This document shows, piece after piece, positions 50,524 to 53,655 of a stretch of 53,655 nt of DNA (position 1 is its first letter; each line of letters opens with the position of its first letter). The stretch is from Porticoccus sp041581635. GTDB taxonomy: Bacteria; Pseudomonadota; Gammaproteobacteria; Pseudomonadales; Porticoccaceae. The stretch lies in NCBI GenBank assembly GCA_041581635.1, contig JBFICW010000018.1:1-53655 (forward strand), in the 5' to 3' direction. Under the pieces are notes generated by a model, which was not told the DNA's origin, ran no database searches, and was given only the letters and a program-made list of their open reading frames with translations. The position numbers and the translations under genes were made by a program.

Positions 50524-51351
50524 GTGAGCGATAATGAGCTACTGTTGGGTGTTGAAACGGCCTACCCAACGTCCTACAGCGCAGATTGGTTATGTTCTAT
50601 TCCTCGCGCCCAAGGCCGCGAAATGCTGGGTGTTTCAGCGGTCTTGCCATTTTCAGGTTTTGATTTGTGGACAGCCTATGAGCTGTCGTGGCTTAACCCA
50701 AAAGGTAAGCCTGTGGTGGCTGTGGCTGATATTTCCATACCCTGCGATACAGAAAACTTGGTGGAATCAAAGTCACTTAAGTTATATCTAAATTCGATTA
50801 ATCAAGAACGCTATCGCTCTGTACAAGAGGTGATTTCTATTCTGGAAAAGGATCTTTCAGAGTGTGTGAAAGGTCCGGTGCTTGTCGATATACATACACC
50901 TGAAAATTTTCGTCACCGGGGTTTATCGTTGTTCCCGGGTGTTTGTCTCGATGATATGGATATTGATATGGTGGTAGATGCCTACGAGCCCGACCCATCA
51001 TTACTGCGATTGAATGAGAGCGGTGGGGTCGTTTCGGAATCATTCTATAGCCATCTCTTAAAGACGAACTGTCCAGTGACGGGGCAGCCCGATTGGGCAA
51101 GCATCCTTGTTCGTTATACCGGTTGGCCCATAGATCCAGAAGGACTACTGAAATATATTATTTCTTACCGCAATCACCAGGGTTTTCATGAGCAGTGTGT
51201 TGAGCAAATTTTTGCCGAAATTAATGAGCTTTGTCAGCCCGATGAGCTGGAAGTTTATGCTCGATATACCCGGAGGGGTGGACTGGACATCAATCCGTAT
51301 CGCAGTTCACAAAAAATGACGCCGCCTAAGTTACGCCTGTTCAGACAATAG
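50524..51351 (+). CDS. queF: NADPH-dependent 7-cyano-7-deazaguanine reductase
   Basis: 275 residues from GTG 50524 with AGGAG 8-9 bases upstream (a GTG at 50485 has none). Reduces preQ0 to preQ1, the only known nitrile-to-amine enzyme, for queuosine at tRNA position 34. Long (YqcD) type with two T-fold halves: L-V-E-S-K-S-L-K-L-Y-L-N-S near residue 79 is the NADPH motif; Cys183 and Asp190 in T-N-C-P-V-T-G-Q-P-D are catalytic. Ends with Y-T-R-R-G-G-L-D-I-N-P-Y-R, the family tail. Confidence 0.96.
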   Translation: MSDNELLLGVETAYPTSYSADWLCSIPRAQGREMLGVSAVLPFSGFDLWTAYELSWLNPKGKPVVAVADISIPCDTENLVESKSLKLYLNSINQERYRSVQEVISILEKDLSECVKGPVLVDIHTPENFRHRGLSLFPGVCLDDMDIDMVVDAYEPDPSLLRLNESGGVVSESFYSHLLKTNCPVTGQPDWASILVRYTGWPIDPEGLLKYIISYRNHQGFHEQCVEQIFAEINELCQPDELEVYARYTRRGGLDINPYRSSQKMTPPKLRLFRQ

Positions 51352-51416
51352 TGCGTGATATCTTGTTGAGCGAATCTAGAGAGAAATCAGGAGTGGTTCT
51401 GATGTGGGGTTACACG

Positions 51417-52793
51417 CTAGAAAATATCCTTGCTCTCTAGATGATTGGCCGCATCGATAAGTGATTTTATGATTTTCTCTTTATCGTAGTTGCGTACTCG
51501 ATCCAAATCCATATATATGGAAAAGCCATTGGTCAGGTGTTCGAAGTAGGTTTGATTCTTCCCAAGATTTTTACGTAGATCTATTGCCGCGTGCACCTGA
51601 ACTGGTTGTTGGTAGCCTTTTACCTGAATTTCACCCTTATCCTGGCACATGATCAAGTCTTTTACATGAGAGTAGGTCTCATGAGAGATAAGAATTTCTC
51701 CCGGCTCGGCGGCAGATTCCAGTCGGCTTGCCAGGTTTACTTCGGTGCCTAGGAGCGTGTAGTCCAAACGATTTTCAGTGCCAAAGTTACCTACGGTACA
51801 GAACCCGGTATTGATACCCATTCTTATTTCCAGTGGTTTCTGAATTCCCTGATTGATCCACCGCTGCTGTAATTCCTTCATATGCTTTTTCATGGCGATA
51901 GCCATGGAGACAGCTGCCACACAGTCCTCTTTTGCTCCTTGGCTGGTGGGGTCACCAAAAAACACCATGATGGCATCACCAATAAACTTGTCGATGGTGC
52001 CGCCATATTTCAAGGCGATATCAGACATTTCGGTGAGATAGTTGTTAAGTAAGTTGGTCAATGCATCGGCTTCCATTTCTTCAGCTAATTCACTAAACCC
52101 CTGGATGTCTGAAAAGAAAATAGTCAGTTTTTTTCGGTTGGTTTCGAGTTTTACGCCCTTGCCGGAAAGTATCGCTGCACGCAGTGTCGGTGATAGGTAT
52201 TTGGATAGGTGATAGTTTCTCAGTTTCATTTGCATCAGCTGTTGCCCTATTGTGGCTACTTTTTCTGATGCCTGCTGTATTTGGTTAAAGGAACTGAGTC
52301 CATAGGTGCACACGTAAAGGCCTAAAGCAATCAGTGGGGCGATGCTAGTATGCAGGTCGGGCGCTATTTGTAAGTGAGGTTGCTTGATGAGCATTAAGAT
52401 AATAATCCCAAGCCCCAGGATAAGGTTGTCGGGTACTAGCCGTTTAAGTCCGCCGTTAACCAGTGCGTTGAACTGCAGGGTCAGTATAAATACCAGCGTG
52501 GGGAACAGGTCGAAGTCAATGAGGACAATCAGACCGCCCAGAAGAAATGCATCAATATAGCCCAGGGCCTTGGTGACAGAGCCTTGCTTGGGACTATCTC
52601 CGACGCGGCATAGAAAGTGGGATATCAGGATATAAATAATTGTCGCCAGTATGATGGCGACCAACGTAAAGTCGTAACCATGCTTAGCTTGGGATGCAAT
52701 TAATGTGGTAATGCCTGCCAATCCCACCAAAAAACGGAAAAGGCTTTGGTAGAAGATGAATCTTCTCGTCTCTTTCGTGCGCTCAGTATTCAT
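51417..52793 (-). CDS. Membrane-bound class III adenylate cyclase
   Basis: 458 residues. The first ~165 residues hold about six hydrophobic segments; a short helical linker follows (about 170-200), then the class III cyclase domain (about 222-405). Metal Asp229 (F-S-D-I-Q-G-F) and Asp273 (G-D-A-I-M), adenine-selecting Lys269 and Asp344 (N-R-L-D-Y-T), and transition-state Asn353 and Arg357 (N-L-A-S-R) are all present, so ATP rather than GTP is the expected substrate. Regulation by the membrane region is unknown. Single gene; ATG 52793 has AGG close upstream. Confidence 0.92.
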   Translation of the reverse strand: MNTERTKETRRFIFYQSLFRFLVGLAGITTLIASQAKHGYDFTLVAIILATIIYILISHFLCRVGDSPKQGSVTKALGYIDAFLLGGLIVLIDFDLFPTLVFILTLQFNALVNGGLKRLVPDNLILGLGIIILMLIKQPHLQIAPDLHTSIAPLIALGLYVCTYGLSSFNQIQQASEKVATIGQQLMQMKLRNYHLSKYLSPTLRAAILSGKGVKLETNRKKLTIFFSDIQGFSELAEEMEADALTNLLNNYLTEMSDIALKYGGTIDKFIGDAIMVFFGDPTSQGAKEDCVAAVSMAIAMKKHMKELQQRWINQGIQKPLEIRMGINTGFCTVGNFGTENRLDYTLLGTEVNLASRLESAAEPGEILISHETYSHVKDLIMCQDKGEIQVKGYQQPVQVHAAIDLRKNLGKNQTYFEHLTNGFSIYMDLDRVRNYDKEKIIKSLIDAANHLESKDIF

Positions 52794-52969
52794 CCTGTAA
52801 GATGGTGACTCCCGTGCTCATGGTCGTGCAAACAATTACACGATGTATGGCCAGAAAAGTCCATTATTTACTTATGGGTAATAGTTTTTGTAATCAACTA
52901 TTTTTTTGAAACGGTTAAAGGGTCTTTGTTAATGCTCGCAACAACCATCTGAGAAAAAAGGGAGGGGTA

Positions 52970-53527
52970 ATGGATGCGCTAACAGCTCTACAGAAGAGGG
53001 TTTCATCGCCACGATTGGTTGAGCCGGCACCTCAAGGTGTGGTTCTCGAAAATATTAAAAAATCTGCATTTCGAGCGGCAGACCATGGACGTATGCGTCC
53101 GTGGCGATTTTTGGTTCTTGAGGAGCCGGGTTTGAAGGAATTAGGTGCGTTGTTTGTTAAATCTGCCGAGGCAAATGGTGTGGATTTGACTGAAAAGGGA
53201 CGGGAGAAGCTCGCTAAGCGGCCACAGCGGGCTCCAATGATAATTGTGGCAATTGCCAGCTGTCGTGAAAATCCTAAAGTGCCTGATATAGAGCAAACTA
53301 TTTCAGCGGGAGCGGCTGTGCAGAATATGATTACTGCGGCATATGCCCAAGGGGTTGGCGCTATCTGGCGTACGGGTGATGTTGCCTATGATAAAACCGT
53401 TATGGAGGGGCTGGGACTCGGTGTGGCGGAGAAAATTGTGGGTTTTTTATACTTGGGCACAGTTCAAGGGAGAGTCCCTAAAGCGCCACAATTAGATTCG
53501 AATGAATACTTTCAGTCATGGCCATGA
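52970..53527 (+). CDS. Nitroreductase family protein (YdjA-like)
   Basis: 185 residues (E. coli YdjA 183). ATG 52970 follows GGGAGGGG. FMN-dependent oxidoreductase: R-A-A-D-H-G-R-M-R-P-W-R-F near residue 35 replaces the usual A-P-S-x-x-N-x-Q-P-W and is typical of the YdjA branch; S-A-G-A-A-V-Q-N-M near residue 112 and G-V-G-A-I-W-R-T-G near 128 are FMN contacts. Physiological substrate unknown. Confidence 0.92.
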   Translation: MDALTALQKRVSSPRLVEPAPQGVVLENIKKSAFRAADHGRMRPWRFLVLEEPGLKELGALFVKSAEANGVDLTEKGREKLAKRPQRAPMIIVAIASCRENPKVPDIEQTISAGAAVQNMITAAYAQGVGAIWRTGDVAYDKTVMEGLGLGVAEKIVGFLYLGTVQGRVPKAPQLDSNEYFQSWP

Positions 53528-53530
53528 GAA

Positions 53531-53566
53531 TTGCTTTTTTCAGGTTGCTTGTGTAGAGTTGCGCAC
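53531..53566 (+). promoter_or_regulatory. Promoter of tRNA-Ser
   Basis: TTGCTT (53531-53536), 17 bases, TAGAGT (53554-53559), discriminator TGCGCACC. Weaker boxes than the other two tRNA promoters, but the same layout with a GC-rich discriminator. Confidence 0.65.
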
Positions 53567-53578
53567 CTCAAAATACAG

Positions 53579-53655
53579 GGTGAGGTGTCCGAGTGGCCGA
53601 AGGAGCACGCCTGGAAAGTGTGTGTACGGAAACGTACCGAGGGTTCGAATCCCTC
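53579..53655 (+). tRNA. tRNA-Ser (anticodon GGA), cut off by the window end
   Basis: Begins GGTGAGGTGTCCGAGTGG; the anticodon loop CTGGAAA gives GGA, and a long variable arm (class II) follows, reaching the T-arm GGTTCGAATCC. The acceptor 3' strand lies beyond the window. Confidence 0.95.

Noticed and set aside
1..53655. CRISPR array, prophage or insertion sequence
   Set aside because: No regularly spaced repeats, no transposase, integrase or phage structural gene, and no paired terminal repeats were seen on either strand.

Overview
The window is 53.7 kb of bacterial chromosome. The gene content points to a free-living, probably marine gammaproteobacterium near the Cellvibrionales/Spongiibacteraceae or pseudomonad-like lineages. 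The pointers are cmoA/cmoB, epmC, mnmC, trmL, a FldB-type flavodoxin, gcvR, yheU and a PA1571-family gene, together with DUF1302/DUF1329 genes that are common in oil-, steroid- or polyester-using marine strains. This assignment is inference from families; no rRNA is present. Base composition looks mid-40s % G+C by eye (not computed). I saw no transposase, integrase, phage gene or CRISPR array.

Region 1 (1-6200, + strand) is an envelope module: the end of a DUF1302 outer-membrane barrel, a DUF1329 periplasmic protein, a membrane-anchored YCF48-type beta-propeller and an RND/MMPL-family permease. A bidirectional terminator separates it from a convergent glycolytic pair (gap, pgi; - strand, 6475-9227). 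A tRNA-Arg(ACG) with a strong promoter and terminator follows. Region 2 (9727-15002) is a second envelope module of similar logic: a TetR regulator, an RND/MMPL permease, a LolA-like periplasmic protein and an outer-membrane barrel. Two matching operator-like sites (TGACC-N4-GGTAAT) lie before tetR and before the permease gene. The two modules together look like paired machines for moving a hydrophobic molecule across the envelope, and are the most interesting part of the window.

Region 3 (15139-23253) holds alanine dehydrogenase, a flavodoxin, cmoA-cmoB (tRNA U34 modification), a hotdog thioesterase, a large M16C peptidase and an AEC-family carrier. Region 4 (23637-27383) holds small zinc/metal-type proteins and a compact sulfur module: TauE/SafE permease, persulfide dioxygenase and two YeeE/YedE half-transporters. 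Region 5 (27486-34186) holds a GNAT-nitrilase fusion, a lipocalin, several small conserved or unknown proteins (one with an apparent non-AUG/GUG/UUG start), a CPA2 cation/proton antiporter and a DUF502 membrane protein.

Region 6 (34206-48117) is mostly housekeeping: mnmC, fldB, trmL, a VIT1/CCC1 metal transporter, gcvR, an exported methyltransferase-like protein, yheU with an alpha/beta hydrolase, a GGCT-like protein coupled to epmC and a 5'-3' exonuclease, pdxB, an NAD-kinase-like protein, alaA and msrB. Region 7 (48252-53655) has tRNA-Glu and tRNA-Gly under one strong promoter, the yadGH ABC exporter with queF, a class III adenylate cyclase, a YdjA-like nitroreductase and the start of a tRNA-Ser that runs off the end. 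Five or six genes acting on tRNA position 34 (cmoA, cmoB, mnmC, trmL, queF) are scattered through the window.
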